Position numbers and translations under genes: made by a program. The notes under the pieces are model-generated. The model made no database searches and was not told where the DNA came from. It saw nothing but the letters and a program-made list of their open reading frames with translations. From Gemmatimonadaceae bacterium (lineage in GTDB: Bacteria; Gemmatimonadota; Gemmatimonadetes; Gemmatimonadales; Gemmatimonadaceae), in contig JANJUF010000090.1 of NCBI GenBank assembly GCA_024710705.1, forward strand, positions 49,571-113,570: a stretch of DNA of 64,000 bases, read 5' to 3'. Position 1 is the first letter of the stretch. Each line of letters starts with the position of its first letter. This document shows positions 34,664 to 45,423 of the stretch, in pieces.

Positions 34664-36435
34664 GGTCCCTCCGTCGGCGGCAGGGAGACGACCTGCCCTT
34701 TCAGATAGTGCTCGATGATGCGCGCGGCAACGCGCGCCGCGCGCGACCCGCCGCCGCCGAACTCGAGCAGCACCGCCACCACGATCTTCGGGTCGTCGGC
34801 TGGTGCGTAGCCCGCGAACCAGGCGTGGTCACGCTCGGCGTCCTGCGCGTTTTGCGCCGTTCCGGTCTTGCCGGCAACCGTGATGCCCTCCAGCCGCGAG
34901 CCGGCGGCCGTGCCAGTCCCGACCACGGCAGCCATCGCCTCCTGCAGGGCGCGCAACTGCGCCGGCGTGATATTGAAGAGCGGCGTGCGCTCCGACTCAC
35001 CGCGCACCACTTCCGGGCGGGCCGCCGCGCCGTCGGTGGCCAGCGCCGTGTAGAAGCGCGCCAGGTTCACCACCGTCTGCGAGTTCTCGCCCTGCCCGAT
35101 GGCGAGGTTGAGGCTCACCGCCTGCGTCCAGCCCTGCGGGCCGAACAGCCGATCGTAGTACTCCCGGGCCGGATCACTCGGGAAGAGCGGGCGCGATTCG
35201 GCGGGCAGGTCGATGCCCGAGCGATCGCGCGACCCGAGACGGATGCCGCCGGCCACCAGCGACTGCAGCCCGATGCGGATCCCGAGCTGGTAGAAGTACG
35301 TGTCGCAGGACACCTCCAGCGCCTGCGCCAGCGTCACGTCGCCGTGCCCGTCCTCCTTCCAGCAGCGGAAGAAGCGATTGCCGAACTGGAATCCGCCACG
35401 GCAGGGCACCGGCATGCGCTCGTCGATGCGCACCTGCTTCGCTTCCATGGCGATGATGGAGGTGTGCAGCTTCCAGATCGAGCCCGGCGGATACGTCCCC
35501 TTGATGGCCTTGTTGTACAGCGGACGCCGGGGATCGCCCTGCAGCTCGCTCCAGTAGTCGCGCGGAATCCCACCGATGAACTGGTTGGGATCGAAGGTCG
35601 GCGCCGAGTGCAGGGCCAGCACTTCACCGGAACGCGGCTCCATGGCGACGACCCCACCGATCAACGAGTCGCCGAAGAGCTCGTGCACGAAGCGTTGCAG
35701 GTCGAGATCGATGTTCGTGTACAGCGCCGGCGGCGCTTCCGGCACCTGGTCGGGACGTGCCTGCTCGCGCACCACGCGCCCGCGCGCGTCAACTTCCACG
35801 TAGCGCGCTCCCTCGCGTCCGCGCAGCCGCGCCTCGTACTGCCGCTCGATGCCATCCTTCCCCACCTGCTGCCCGGGCTTGTACTCGGCGAACCGCTCTT
35901 GCCCGAGCTCGATCTCGCTGATCTCGCCGGTGTAGCCCACCAGCGCCGACACGGCCGGTCCATCGGGATAGTGGCGCTTGGGCGCCGACTGGATGATCAG
36001 GCCCGGAAACTCGAGGCGCCGCTCCTCGAGCGCCGACACCAACGCGAACGGCGCATCGGGGAACAACACCGTCGGGCGCGTGGGTTCGCGGCGAAACCGT
36101 CGCACCGCCGCACCGGTCTGCTCCGGCGTCACCGGCACCACCTGGCCGATCCGCCGCATCATGACGCGCAACGAGTCTTCATTGCGGGCCAACAGCGAGA
36201 TGGCGTATCCGGGCAGGTTCTCGGCGATCACCCGCCCGGTGCGATCGTAGATCACCCCGCGGGGCGCCGGCAACGGCAGCTCGCGCAGTCGGTTCTCCTC
36301 GGACTGCAGGTGGTAGCGCGCCCCCTGCAGCACCTGCGTGCGGAAGAACGATCCCCCGAGGAACAGGAACATCAGGAAGAGCAGCGCCGACGCCACCCGC
36401 GCCCGCCCCTGCACCGCGTTCGGGTGGAAACTCAT
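34660..36435 (-). CDS. mrdA: Penicillin-binding protein 2
   Basis: RGVIYDRTGRVIAENLPGY; GTYPPGSIWKL; AGKTGTAQN. Confidence 0.95.
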   Translation of the reverse strand: MSFHPNAVQGRARVASALLFLMFLFLGGSFFRTQVLQGARYHLQSEENRLRELPLPAPRGVIYDRTGRVIAENLPGYAISLLARNEDSLRVMMRRIGQVVPVTPEQTGAAVRRFRREPTRPTVLFPDAPFALVSALEERRLEFPGLIIQSAPKRHYPDGPAVSALVGYTGEISEIELGQERFAEYKPGQQVGKDGIERQYEARLRGREGARYVEVDARGRVVREQARPDQVPEAPPALYTNIDLDLQRFVHELFGDSLIGGVVAMEPRSGEVLALHSAPTFDPNQFIGGIPRDYWSELQGDPRRPLYNKAIKGTYPPGSIWKLHTSIIAMEAKQVRIDERMPVPCRGGFQFGNRFFRCWKEDGHGDVTLAQALEVSCDTYFYQLGIRIGLQSLVAGGIRLGSRDRSGIDLPAESRPLFPSDPAREYYDRLFGPQGWTQAVSLNLAIGQGENSQTVVNLARFYTALATDGAAARPEVVRGESERTPLFNITPAQLRALQEAMAAVVGTGTAAGSRLEGITVAGKTGTAQNAQDAERDHAWFAGYAPADDPKIVVAVLLEFGGGGSRAARVAARIIEHYLKGQVVSLPPTEGP

Positions 36436-36923
36436 CCGACCCGCCGCCGCTCAAGCCCCGGCCGCACCATCGCCAGCACGAGGAGACCCGCCGCGGCCGT
36501 CGCGAGTGCCGAGAGCGGCGTCCAGGCGATCAACTGCCACACCAGCGTCATGCCGCGCAGGCGTCCCTCCGCCAGCAGCGACACCACATCGAAGAACAGC
36601 TTGCCGAGGAAGACGAACACGGCGTTGAGCATCAAGTCGTCGGCGAAGAAGGCCGACTTGAGGCGCGAGGCACCGAATGCCATCAGCGTCATGGCCAACG
36701 CGCCCGCGCCCAGCGCCTCGGGTGTCATCGCATCGGTGGCGGCACCGAGCAGCAAACCCACCACCGCCGCCGTCCCCGGACGCACGCGCACCGCCACCAC
36801 CAACGCCCCGATCACCAGGAAGTCCACGCCGGCGCGCCAGTCGAGCAGCGGCCGCAGGGTGAAATGCAGGGTGACCAGCAGCGCCAGCACCAGCGTGACA
36901 AGCACCGCCCGCGACACGTTCAT
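36432..36923 (-). CDS. mreD: Rod shape-determining protein MreD
   Basis: Small polytopic protein between mreC and mrdA. Confidence 0.75.
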   Translation of the reverse strand: MNVSRAVLVTLVLALLVTLHFTLRPLLDWRAGVDFLVIGALVVAVRVRPGTAAVVGLLLGAATDAMTPEALGAGALAMTLMAFGASRLKSAFFADDLMLNAVFVFLGKLFFDVVSLLAEGRLRGMTLVWQLIAWTPLSALATAAAGLLVLAMVRPGLERRRVG

Positions 36924-37918
36924 CGGCGCGCTCCGGCCCGGGGAAGCGTGTCGGCGGGCGGAACGGAATCCGCCAGACCGGCGAGCGAATCGGCAGCGGC
37001 TCGCGCGCGAGCCACGCTATCGGCCGCCGTGCGGGCAGCGATACTTTCCGCCGCGATGCGCACGCGCCGCTGCAGGGCCTCCGCCTGCGCCTGCCACACG
37101 CTCTCCACGCCCGCGGCGCTCCGCTCGGGCGCCACGATCATCACGGACGTGATCTCGGCCGGGTTCACGGCGGGCCGCACCAGATAGCTGCGCGCCCACC
37201 CGGGACCGGTGGCAAGCGCCCGCACCACGGTGCCGACGAGGATGCCGCGCGGGAAGATGCCGCCGAGCCCGGAACTCATGATCGGCGTGCCCGAGCGCAG
37301 CGCCGCGCGGTACGGCACCCCGTGCAGCTCGAGCATCCACCGGTCCGCCCCGCTCCCCTGGTGCGCCGTGACAATCCCGAAGGCGCTGCCATCGACGGTG
37401 GTCGCGCTCACCCGGAAGTCCGGATGCGGCCAGATGATCGCGATGCTGGTCGTGGGGTCCACCCGCTCGATGATGCCCACCAGCCCGTCCGCCGCCACCA
37501 CCGCGCTCAGCCGCTGTACGCCTTGCCGCTCCCCCGCCGACAGCAGCAGCGTGTGCGCTTCCGTGTCGCCGCGCCCGACCAGCGCCTCGGCGGGCGTGTA
37601 GCCCCAGCCGAGGGCCCGTCCCAGGCCGAGCAGCCCGCGCAACCGAGCATTCTCGGCCTCCACGGCACCGAGCAGGAGCGAGCGCATGGCCAGCGAGTCA
37701 TCGACGCTCCGCAGCGAGTCGGTGAGGGCCAACGCGCGCCCCGCGCGCACGGCGCGTTCCTGCAACAGCGCGAGGGGCCCAAGGAGATTCCCGCGGATGG
37801 CCGCGGCCACGTGATCGCGCGGCTCGGGGGGCAACACGAGGAGCACCAGCGCCACCGCTGCGCACAGCAAGGCCACCGCCGTATCGGCGCGCGAGTCTCC
37901 CCGTCCTCCGCGCGGCAC
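36920..37918 (-). CDS. mreC: Rod shape-determining protein MreC
   Basis: N-terminal TM, coiled coil, beta-domain; downstream of mreB. Confidence 0.85.
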   Translation of the reverse strand: MPRGGRGDSRADTAVALLCAAVALVLLVLPPEPRDHVAAAIRGNLLGPLALLQERAVRAGRALALTDSLRSVDDSLAMRSLLLGAVEAENARLRGLLGLGRALGWGYTPAEALVGRGDTEAHTLLLSAGERQGVQRLSAVVAADGLVGIIERVDPTTSIAIIWPHPDFRVSATTVDGSAFGIVTAHQGSGADRWMLELHGVPYRAALRSGTPIMSSGLGGIFPRGILVGTVVRALATGPGWARSYLVRPAVNPAEITSVMIVAPERSAAGVESVWQAQAEALQRRVRIAAESIAARTAADSVARARAAADSLAGLADSVPPADTLPRAGARR

Positions 37919-37931
37919 TCGGTGCGCCCCC

Positions 37932-38969
37932 TTAGGTGGTCAGCACCGACCAGTACTTCGCCTCGTCGTCGAGGATGCGGCCGCAGCCGCGCACCACGCA
38001 GGTGAGGGGATCCTCGTCCACGTGGATCGGCAGCCCCGTCTCCTGCGTGAGGAGCACGTCGAGGCCGCGGATCAGCGCGCCACCGCCGGTCATCACGATG
38101 CCGCGGTCCACGATGTCGGACGCCAACTCCGGCGGCGTGATCTCCAGTGCGCGGCGCACGGCGTTCACGATCTGCTGGATGGGCTCCTGCACCGCCTCGC
38201 GGATTTCCGCCGAGTGCACGCGCACCGTCTTCGGGATGCCCGAGACGAGATCGCGCCCCTTCACTTCCATCTCGCGCTCCTCGCCCAGCGGTGCCGCGCT
38301 GCCGATCTGGATCTTGATCTGCTCCGCCGTCGGCTCGCCGATCAGCAGGTTGTAGCTCTTGCGCATGAACTGCACGATGCTCGCATCGAGCTCATCGCCA
38401 CCGGTGCGGATGGACGTGTCGGAGACGATGCCGCTCAGCGCGATCACCGCGATCTCGGTCGTGCCGCCGCCGATGTCAATCACCATGTTGCCGGTCGGCG
38501 TCTCCACCGGCAGGCCCACGCCGATCGCCGCCGCCATCGGCTCGGCCACCATGAAGACTTCCTTCGCGCCGGCGCCGAGTGCCGAGTCGCGCACCGCGCG
38601 ACGCTCCACTTCGGTGATGCCCGACGGCACGCACACGATCACGCGCGGTTTCACCTTGAACACGTGGTTCTTGATGATCAACTCGAGGAAGAAGCGCAGC
38701 ATCTTCTCCGTGACGTCGAAGTCGGCGATCACGCCGTCCTTCATCGGGCGCACCGCAATCACGCCGTCGGGCGTACGGCCGAGCATGCGCTTGGCTTCGA
38801 GGCCCACGCCCTTGATGCGCTTCGTCTCGCGATCGATCGCGACGACCGAAGGCTCGTTGAGCACGATGCCTTCACCCTTCACGTAGATCAGCGTGTTGGC
38901 CGTTCCAAGATCGACGGCGATCGCATTCGCCGGCAGGAACCCACCGGATTGGAAGAACGGCCACTTCAT
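37932..38969 (-). CDS. mreB: Rod shape-determining actin homologue MreB
   Basis: [51 protein letters not shown]. Confidence 0.97.
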   Translation of the reverse strand: MKWPFFQSGGFLPANAIAVDLGTANTLIYVKGEGIVLNEPSVVAIDRETKRIKGVGLEAKRMLGRTPDGVIAVRPMKDGVIADFDVTEKMLRFFLELIIKNHVFKVKPRVIVCVPSGITEVERRAVRDSALGAGAKEVFMVAEPMAAAIGVGLPVETPTGNMVIDIGGGTTEIAVIALSGIVSDTSIRTGGDELDASIVQFMRKSYNLLIGEPTAEQIKIQIGSAAPLGEEREMEVKGRDLVSGIPKTVRVHSAEIREAVQEPIQQIVNAVRRALEITPPELASDIVDRGIVMTGGGALIRGLDVLLTQETGLPIHVDEDPLTCVVRGCGRILDDEAKYWSVLTT

Positions 38970-39049
38970 CGGTCAGGAATCTCGCGCGTCTGGGAAGGGT
39001 AGACGCCTGGAGGACGGCGCGGGTAACAGATTGTCTGCGTTGAAGTTAA

Positions 39050-39196
39050 AGGAGCGAACAGCGAGGGGAAAGGTAAGGAGCGAAGGAAAGGGTTGAAGCG
39101 ACAAGAGGGGGGAGGACACCCTCTCCCCTCCCCCTCCGTTCTTCACCCCTTCCCCTCCGAATTTCGCCCCTCGTCCTCGCTCCTCGCTCCTCTCTA
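39050..39196. repeat. Purine-run/pyrimidine-run imperfect inverted repeat with (TCCTCGC)n heptamers
   Basis: GGAGCGAACAGCGAGGGG... followed by ...CCCCTCGTCCTCGCTCCTCGCTCCTCTC; heptamers at 39174-39180, 39181-39187, 39188-39194. Confidence 0.7.
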
Positions 39197-40309
39197 CTTC
39201 AGGAACTTGCTCGCCTCGTGGTAGTCCATGCCAAAGGCCTCGGCCACCCCGGCGTAGGTCACCTTGCCATCCGCCACGTTCAGGCCCTTGAGCAGTCCGG
39301 CGTCCTCGGCCAGCGCCTGCTTCCAGCCCTTGTTCGCCAGCTTGAACGCGTAGGGGAAGGTCGCGTTGGTGAGGGCCAGGGTGGAGGTGCGCGGCACCCC
39401 GCCCGGCATGTTGGCCACGCCGTAGTGGATGATGCCGTCCACCGTATAGACCGGGTTCTCGTGGGTGGTCGCCTTGATGGTCTCCACGCAGCCGCCCTGG
39501 TCGATCGCCACGTCCACGATCACCGCGCCCGGACGCATGAGCTTGAGGTCCTCGCGGCGGATCAGCTTGGGGGCCTTGGCGCCCGGCAGGAGCACGCCGC
39601 CGATCACGAGGTCGGCCGTGGCGATGGCCTCGAGGATGTTGGCGCGGTTGGAGTAAATCAGCTGCACGTTGGCCGGCATCACGTCGCTGAGGTAGCGCAG
39701 GCGCGGGAGGGAGGTGTCGAGGATGATCACCTTGGCCCCGAAGCCAGCGGCCATCTTGGCCGCGTTCACGCCCACCACGCCACCGCCGAGGATGACCACC
39801 TTACCAGGAGAGACGCCCGGCACGCCGCCGAGGAGCACGCCGCGGCCGCCGTACAGCTTTTCGAGGTACTTGGCGCCTTCCTGCACCGCCATGCGGCCGG
39901 CGACCTCCGACATCGGGGTCAGCAGCGGCAGCTCGCGCGAGGGCAGTTCCACCGTCTCGTAGGCGATGCAGGTCGCCCCCGACTCCATGTGCGCGCGCGT
40001 CAGTTCCTCGTCGGCGGCAAAATGGAAGTAGGTGAAGATCGTCTGGCCCTTCCGCATACGCGGCCACTCGACCTTGATCGGCTCCTTCACCTTGATGATC
40101 ATGTCGGCCGACGCCCACACCTCGTCGGCCGTCTTGAGGATCTTGGCGCCGACGTTCGTGTACTCGACGTCCTCGAACCCGCTGCCGATGCCTGCGCCCT
40201 GCTCCACGAACACCGTGTGTCCGGCGGCCACGAGAGCCTCGGCACCGGCGGGGACGAGCGACACGCGGTTCTCGTTCGTTTTGATCTCCCTAGGGATTCC
40301 GATTTTCAT
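39194..40309 (-). CDS. ald: Alanine dehydrogenase
   Basis: [45 protein letters not shown]. Confidence 0.95.
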   Translation of the reverse strand: MKIGIPREIKTNENRVSLVPAGAEALVAAGHTVFVEQGAGIGSGFEDVEYTNVGAKILKTADEVWASADMIIKVKEPIKVEWPRMRKGQTIFTYFHFAADEELTRAHMESGATCIAYETVELPSRELPLLTPMSEVAGRMAVQEGAKYLEKLYGGRGVLLGGVPGVSPGKVVILGGGVVGVNAAKMAAGFGAKVIILDTSLPRLRYLSDVMPANVQLIYSNRANILEAIATADLVIGGVLLPGAKAPKLIRREDLKLMRPGAVIVDVAIDQGGCVETIKATTHENPVYTVDGIIHYGVANMPGGVPRTSTLALTNATFPYAFKLANKGWKQALAEDAGLLKGLNVADGKVTYAGVAEAFGMDYHEASKFLK

Positions 40310-40324
40310 TTGAGATTTAGAGGT

Positions 40325-40350
40325 GAGACGTAAGACGGAAGATGGAAGGA
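40325..40350. repeat. GACGGAA-type heptamer repeat (degenerate)
   Basis: GAGACGTAAGACGGAAGATGGAAGGAACTGCTAGTTC in ald/M16 spacer. Confidence 0.7.
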
Positions 40351-40354
40351 ACTG

Positions 40355-41623
40355 CTAGTTCGGGCCGAGGCGGACCACGGTCTGCTGATCGACGCCATAG
40401 AAGTCTCGGCACACAGCCGTCACTTCGCCCGCCGTGATGGCATCCACGCGCGCCAAGACCTCGTCCAACGGGCGATACGGCTCGTCGAAGAGCTCCACCG
40501 CCGCGGCACGGTACATCCGCGCCGATACGCTTTCCATCGACAGCGTGATCTGGCCCTTCAGCTGCTGCTTGCCCATCGCCAGTTCCTCGGCGGTGAGCCC
40601 GGCCACCTGCAGTAGCGCTAGCTCGCTGCGGATGGCCGAAATGGCCTCCTCCACCCGCTCTGGCGCACAACCAAGATAGATGCCTTGGGTGCCGGCCGTG
40701 GCGTGGAAGCTCTGGAAGGAGTGCACCGAGTAGGCCAACCCCAGTTCCTCACGGACCTTCTGGAAGAGCCGCGAGCTCATGCCGCCCCCGAAGAGGGCGT
40801 TCACGAGCAAGAGCGGGTGCCGCCGGTTGTCGGCGTGCGGCACGGTCACGTTGCCCATCACGACATGGACTTGGTGGATGTCGCGCTCCACGCGCTTCTC
40901 GCTCGGCGGCGCAGCCACGGCGGCGGGCACGGCGAACTGCTCCATCGGGCCGCTGCCCTTGAGGTCGGACCACCCGGTAGCGGCCAACACCGCGAGCAGC
41001 TGCTCGTGCGCGACGTTCCCGGCCGCGGCGACGATCACCCGTTCCGGGCGATACGCCCGCGCGTGCAGCGCGCGGAGGTCGGCCGCGCTGAGTTCCTCGA
41101 CCGTCTCCTGCGTGCCGAGGATCGAGTAGCCGTGCGGATGGTCGCCCCACAGCGTCTCGCCGTGCACCTCGAAGACGATGTCGTCGGGGGTGTCCTCCAC
41201 CATCGCCAGCTCTTCGAGGATCACACCGCGCTCGAGCTCGAGGTCGGCCTCTCGGAGCGCCGGCCGGAACATGAGGTCGAAGAGCACGTCGGCGGCCTGC
41301 GGCAGGTGCTCGTCGAGCACGCGCGCCTGGAACGAGGTATGCTCGCGCCCGGTGTAGGCGTCCAGCGACCCGCCCAGCGATTCCAACGACAGCGCGATCT
41401 CCCGCGCCGAGCGCCGCTCGCTCCCCTTGAACACCATGTGCTCGAGGAAGTGCGAGACACCCATCTTGGCGCGCGGCTCGTGCAGCGATGCGGCGCGGAC
41501 CCAGGCCCCGAGCGCAACCGACCGCACCCCCGGCATGTGCTCCGAGAGTACGGTCAGTCCGTTCGGCAGGACGGTCCGCTGCACGCCCCGCTCAGGAGCG
41601 ACTGCGACGGACGCGTCGGTCAC
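40355..41623 (-). CDS. M16 family (pitrilysin-like) zinc protease
   Basis: HFLEHMVFKGSERR (HxxEH); MVEDTPDDIVFEVHGE. Confidence 0.95.
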   Translation of the reverse strand: MTDASVAVAPERGVQRTVLPNGLTVLSEHMPGVRSVALGAWVRAASLHEPRAKMGVSHFLEHMVFKGSERRSAREIALSLESLGGSLDAYTGREHTSFQARVLDEHLPQAADVLFDLMFRPALREADLELERGVILEELAMVEDTPDDIVFEVHGETLWGDHPHGYSILGTQETVEELSAADLRALHARAYRPERVIVAAAGNVAHEQLLAVLAATGWSDLKGSGPMEQFAVPAAVAAPPSEKRVERDIHQVHVVMGNVTVPHADNRRHPLLLVNALFGGGMSSRLFQKVREELGLAYSVHSFQSFHATAGTQGIYLGCAPERVEEAISAIRSELALLQVAGLTAEELAMGKQQLKGQITLSMESVSARMYRAAAVELFDEPYRPLDEVLARVDAITAGEVTAVCRDFYGVDQQTVVRLGPN

Positions 41624-43830
41624 TCGCGGCCGCGACCCCCACGCCCGCCGCGATCGCCGCTGCGCGGCCGGTCGCTGCGCGGACGCTCGCTACGCTCGCC
41701 CCCGCCGTTGCTCTCGCTGGCCGGCGCATCCACGTGGCCTTCCGGCTTCGGCAGCAGCGCCTTCATCGAGAGGCGGAGGCGACCACGCTCGTCGCGGTCC
41801 ACCAGCTTCACGGTGACCGTCTCGCCCTTCTTCACCACGTCCTCCGGCTTCTCGACGCGCGTGTGACGCATCTCGGAGACATGGAGGAGGGCCTCGGTGC
41901 CCGGCATGATCTCGACGAACGCGCCGAACGCCGTCACCGACTTCACCGTTCCCTGGTAGGTCTCGCCCACCACCGGCTCGGCCGTGATCGCGGCCACCAT
42001 CTGCCGCGCCCGCTCCATCGCTTCGCCACCCACGGCGGCAATGGTCACGAGGCCGCTGTCGTCCACGGTCAGCTCGGCGCCGGTCTCTTCCTGGATGCCG
42101 CGGATCGTCTTGCCCTTCGGGCCGATGAGGTCGCCGATCTTCTCGGGGTTGATCATCATCGTCACGATGCGCGGCGCCCACTTCGAGAGCTCGGGCCTGG
42201 CGGCCGGAAGCGCCTTGTTCATCTCGCCGAGGATGTGCAGGCGGCCTTCCTTGGCCTGCGCCAGCGCCTCGGTCATGATCTTGAGGTCGAGCCCCTGGAT
42301 CTTGATGTCCATCTGGATGGACGTGATCCCAGTCTCGGTGCCGGCCACCTTGAAGTCCATGTCGCCGAGGTGGTCTTCGGTGCCGAGGATGTCGGTAAGG
42401 ATCGCGTACTTCTTGCCTTCCTTGATGAGCCCCATCGCCACGCCGGCCACCGGGGCCTTGAGCGGGATGCCGGCATCGAAGCAGGCGAGCGAGCCGCCGC
42501 AGATGGACGCCATGGACGACGAACCGTTCGACTCGAGGATCTCCGACACGATGCGAATCGTGTACGGGAACTCCTCGAAGGCCGGCAGCACCGCCTGGAT
42601 GGCGCGCTCGGCGAGCATGCCGTGCCCGATCTCGCGACGGCCGGTGCCACGCATCGGCTTGGCTTCGCCGGTGGAGAACGGCGGGAAGTTGTAGTGGAGC
42701 ATGAAGGACTTCGTCGTTTCCTTGGCGTCGTCGATGTTGTCCATGCGCTGGACGTCCGAGGCGGTGCCGAGGGTGGCGACGACGAGCGCCTGCGTCTGGC
42801 CGCGGGTGAAGAGCGCCGAGCCGTGGGCGCGCGGGAGCAGCGCCGTGTCCACCGAGATGTCGCGCACGACATTCGGCTTGCGGCCGTCCACGCGGAGGCC
42901 GGTGTCGAGCACCTGCGCGCGGAGCGCGTTGTACTCGATGTCGCCGACGATCATGCCGACGAGGCCGTGGTGCGCGGGGTCGAGGACCTCCGCCATCTCG
43001 GCCTTCACTTCCTCCTTCACCTTCTCGACGGCCTGGATGCGGGTGGCCTTGTCCTTCTGGTTGATGGCGGCCTCGATGCGCTTCTCGGCGGCCTTGGTGA
43101 CCGTCTTGCGCACGTCGTCGGGGATCTCGGTTCCCTTCCAATCCATCTTCTCGGTCTTGCCGAACTTCTTGAGCAGCTCCTCCTGCATCGAGACGAGCTC
43201 GCCGATGCCCTTCTGGGCGATCTTGAGCGCGTCCACGACGTCCTCTTCGGACACTTCGAGGGCCCCGCCCTCGACCATCATGATCGAGTCAGCCGAGCCG
43301 GCGACGATCATGTCCATGTCGGAGAACTCGAGCGCCTGGAAGGTCGGGTTCAGCACCCACTTCCCTTCCACGCGGCCCACGCGTACGCCGGCGATCGGGC
43401 CCGCCCACGGGATCTTGCTCGCGCTGAGCGCGAACGAGGTCGCGATCAGGCCGAGCACGTCGTGGTCGTTCTCCTGGTCGGCCGAGAGGACGTAGATGAC
43501 GACCTGCACTTCATTCTGGAATCCCTCGGGGAAGAGGGGCCGGATGGAGCGGTCGATGATCCGGCAGGAGAGGATCTCCTCATCGCGCGGACGGCCTTCG
43601 CGCTTGATGAAGCCGCCCGGGATCTTGCCGGCGGCATAGGTCTTCTCTTTGTACTCGACGGTGAGCGGGAAGAAGGGCAGCGGGCTCTTCTTGTCGCTCA
43701 CGGTGACGGCGGCGAGGAGGACGGTCTCCCCGTAGGTCACGAGGGCGGACCCGGCGGCCTGCTTGGCCATGCGCCCGGTCTCGATGATGAGGGGGCGGCC
43801 AGCGAAGGTCCGCTCGATACGTTGCATCAT
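41620..43830 (-). CDS. pnp: Polyribonucleotide nucleotidyltransferase
   Basis: ETGRMAKQAAGSALVTYGET; FFPLTVEYKEKTYAAGKIPGGFIKREGRP; KH + S1 domains. Confidence 0.97.
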   Translation of the reverse strand: MMQRIERTFAGRPLIIETGRMAKQAAGSALVTYGETVLLAAVTVSDKKSPLPFFPLTVEYKEKTYAAGKIPGGFIKREGRPRDEEILSCRIIDRSIRPLFPEGFQNEVQVVIYVLSADQENDHDVLGLIATSFALSASKIPWAGPIAGVRVGRVEGKWVLNPTFQALEFSDMDMIVAGSADSIMMVEGGALEVSEEDVVDALKIAQKGIGELVSMQEELLKKFGKTEKMDWKGTEIPDDVRKTVTKAAEKRIEAAINQKDKATRIQAVEKVKEEVKAEMAEVLDPAHHGLVGMIVGDIEYNALRAQVLDTGLRVDGRKPNVVRDISVDTALLPRAHGSALFTRGQTQALVVATLGTASDVQRMDNIDDAKETTKSFMLHYNFPPFSTGEAKPMRGTGRREIGHGMLAERAIQAVLPAFEEFPYTIRIVSEILESNGSSSMASICGGSLACFDAGIPLKAPVAGVAMGLIKEGKKYAILTDILGTEDHLGDMDFKVAGTETGITSIQMDIKIQGLDLKIMTEALAQAKEGRLHILGEMNKALPAARPELSKWAPRIVTMMINPEKIGDLIGPKGKTIRGIQEETGAELTVDDSGLVTIAAVGGEAMERARQMVAAITAEPVVGETYQGTVKSVTAFGAFVEIMPGTEALLHVSEMRHTRVEKPEDVVKKGETVTVKLVDRDERGRLRLSMKALLPKPEGHVDAPASESNGGGERSERPRSDRPRSGDRGGRGGRGRE

Positions 43831-43858
43831 TTCTGTTTTTTCTCTCTGCTGTGCACGA

Positions 43859-43891
43859 AGCGCGCGATCCGCGTCAGTGCGGTCGCGCGCT
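43859..43891 (-). terminator. rpsO-pnp intergenic hairpin
   Basis: AGCGCGCGA-T-CCGC / GTCAGT loop / GCGG-TCGCGCGCT. Confidence 0.7.
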
Positions 43892-43908
43892 CGTGGAGGT
43901 GATGCGCT

Positions 43909-44169
43909 TTAGTAGCGCAGGCCGAGGTCCGCGACGATCCGGCGGTATTCCTCGACGTTGGTCCGCTTCAGGTAGTCAAGAAGGCGGCGACGCTGGCCAA
44001 CCATCTTGAGGAGACCACGGCGGCCGTGGTGGTCCTTGCGGTGGGCGCGGAAGTGCTCCGTGAGGTAGTTGATACGCTCAGTGAGGACCGCGACCTGCAC
44101 CTGGGTGGAACCGGTGTCGGTTCCGTGCTGGCGGTGCTTTTCGATCGCCGCCGACTTGACAAACGCCAT
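43909..44169 (-). CDS. rpsO: 30S ribosomal protein S15
   Basis: [56 protein letters not shown]-like AAGGA upstream. Confidence 0.97.
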   Translation of the reverse strand: MAFVKSAAIEKHRQHGTDTGSTQVQVAVLTERINYLTEHFRAHRKDHHGRRGLLKMVGQRRRLLDYLKRTNVEEYRRIVADLGLRY

Positions 44170-44265
44170 CCTGAAATCCTTGCCTGCGCTGCGCAGTGCT
44201 GTGAATGCCTAATCCGTGGTAGCACAGAAACTTAGGGCCTTTTGGGAGCCCTGTAAAGGGCCCCC

Positions 44266-45423
44266 CTACTCCCCCCCAAACCACCCCGTCACGAACCGCT
44301 TGATGTCGTTGAACGTGACTGTCACGAACAGCAGGAGGATCGCCGCCAGCCCAATCCGCGCGTACCACTCCTTCACCATGGTCGGCAGCGGTCGGCGCAC
44401 CGCCCCCTCCACCAGTTGGAGGATGATCTGCCCACCATCCAGCAGGGGAATCGGAAGGAGGTTCAGCACCGCCAGGTTGATGCTCAGGAAGGCCACAAGG
44501 GCCCACAGCGTCTCGGCCCCCGACTGGGCCGCCACCACGCTCGACCGCACGATCTCCAGCGGCCCGCCCAGCTGCTCGACCCCGACGTCGCCCTTGAAGA
44601 GGTCGCCGAGGATGCCCAGCACGCTCCCGGCCATGCTCCAGGTTGCAGTCCACCCCGCCCCGGCGGCCTCAATCAGCCCCACCGGCTCACGTCCGGGCTC
44701 GGCCCGGGCGCCCACGCCGATCCGACCCACCCGCTGCCCCGCTACCTCCTGCGCCTCGGGGGTGATGGTCAGCGTGAGCGGCGCCCCGTCACGGATGATG
44801 CCCACGGCGACCGGACGCTCGGGCGCCGCCGAAATGGCTTCGAGCACCTCGTCCCAGCGCGTGACGGCCACACCGTCGATGGTCGTGATGCTATCGCCCA
44901 CGAGCATCCCCGCCTGCGCCGCCGGACGGTCCGCCACCACGGTCTCGATCTTCGGCACGAGGTAGCCGCGCCCGTACCACGCGAAGATTCCCGTGGAGAC
45001 CACCAGGGCCAGCACCACGTTCATCGTCACGCCGGCCAGCAGGATGACCAGCCGCGCGTACAGCGGCTTCGACTCGAACCAGCGATCGCTCGGAATGGGC
45101 TTGGGCCCGTGCGGGATCATCGAGTGCTCGTCCCAGTGCTTGGAGCGCTCCACGGCCTCGCCCTCGGCCGTGAGCTCGCCACCGCCCTCGAGCGACGACG
45201 CCGTCTCGTCCTCCTTCGAGGCCATGCGCACGTAGCCGCCGATCGGCAGCGCCGAAAGCGCGTATTCCGTCTCGCCGCGGCGGAAGCTCCACAGCGGCTT
45301 GCCCCAGCCGAGCGAGAACCGCGGCGCGTACACGCCGGCCCACTTGGCGGCGAGGAAGTGCCCGAGCTCGTGCACGAAAATCACGAGCCCAAGGACGAGG
45401 ATCGGAGCAAGCCAACTCAACAT
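44266..45423 (-). CDS. rseP: RIP metalloprotease (site-2 protease) RseP
   Basis: VHELGHFLAAKWAGV (HExxH); PDZ; NLAVLNLLPIPLLDGGQI. Confidence 0.92.
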   Translation of the reverse strand: MLSWLAPILVLGLVIFVHELGHFLAAKWAGVYAPRFSLGWGKPLWSFRRGETEYALSALPIGGYVRMASKEDETASSLEGGGELTAEGEAVERSKHWDEHSMIPHGPKPIPSDRWFESKPLYARLVILLAGVTMNVVLALVVSTGIFAWYGRGYLVPKIETVVADRPAAQAGMLVGDSITTIDGVAVTRWDEVLEAISAAPERPVAVGIIRDGAPLTLTITPEAQEVAGQRVGRIGVGARAEPGREPVGLIEAAGAGWTATWSMAGSVLGILGDLFKGDVGVEQLGGPLEIVRSSVVAAQSGAETLWALVAFLSINLAVLNLLPIPLLDGGQIILQLVEGAVRRPLPTMVKEWYARIGLAAILLLFVTVTFNDIKRFVTGWFGGE

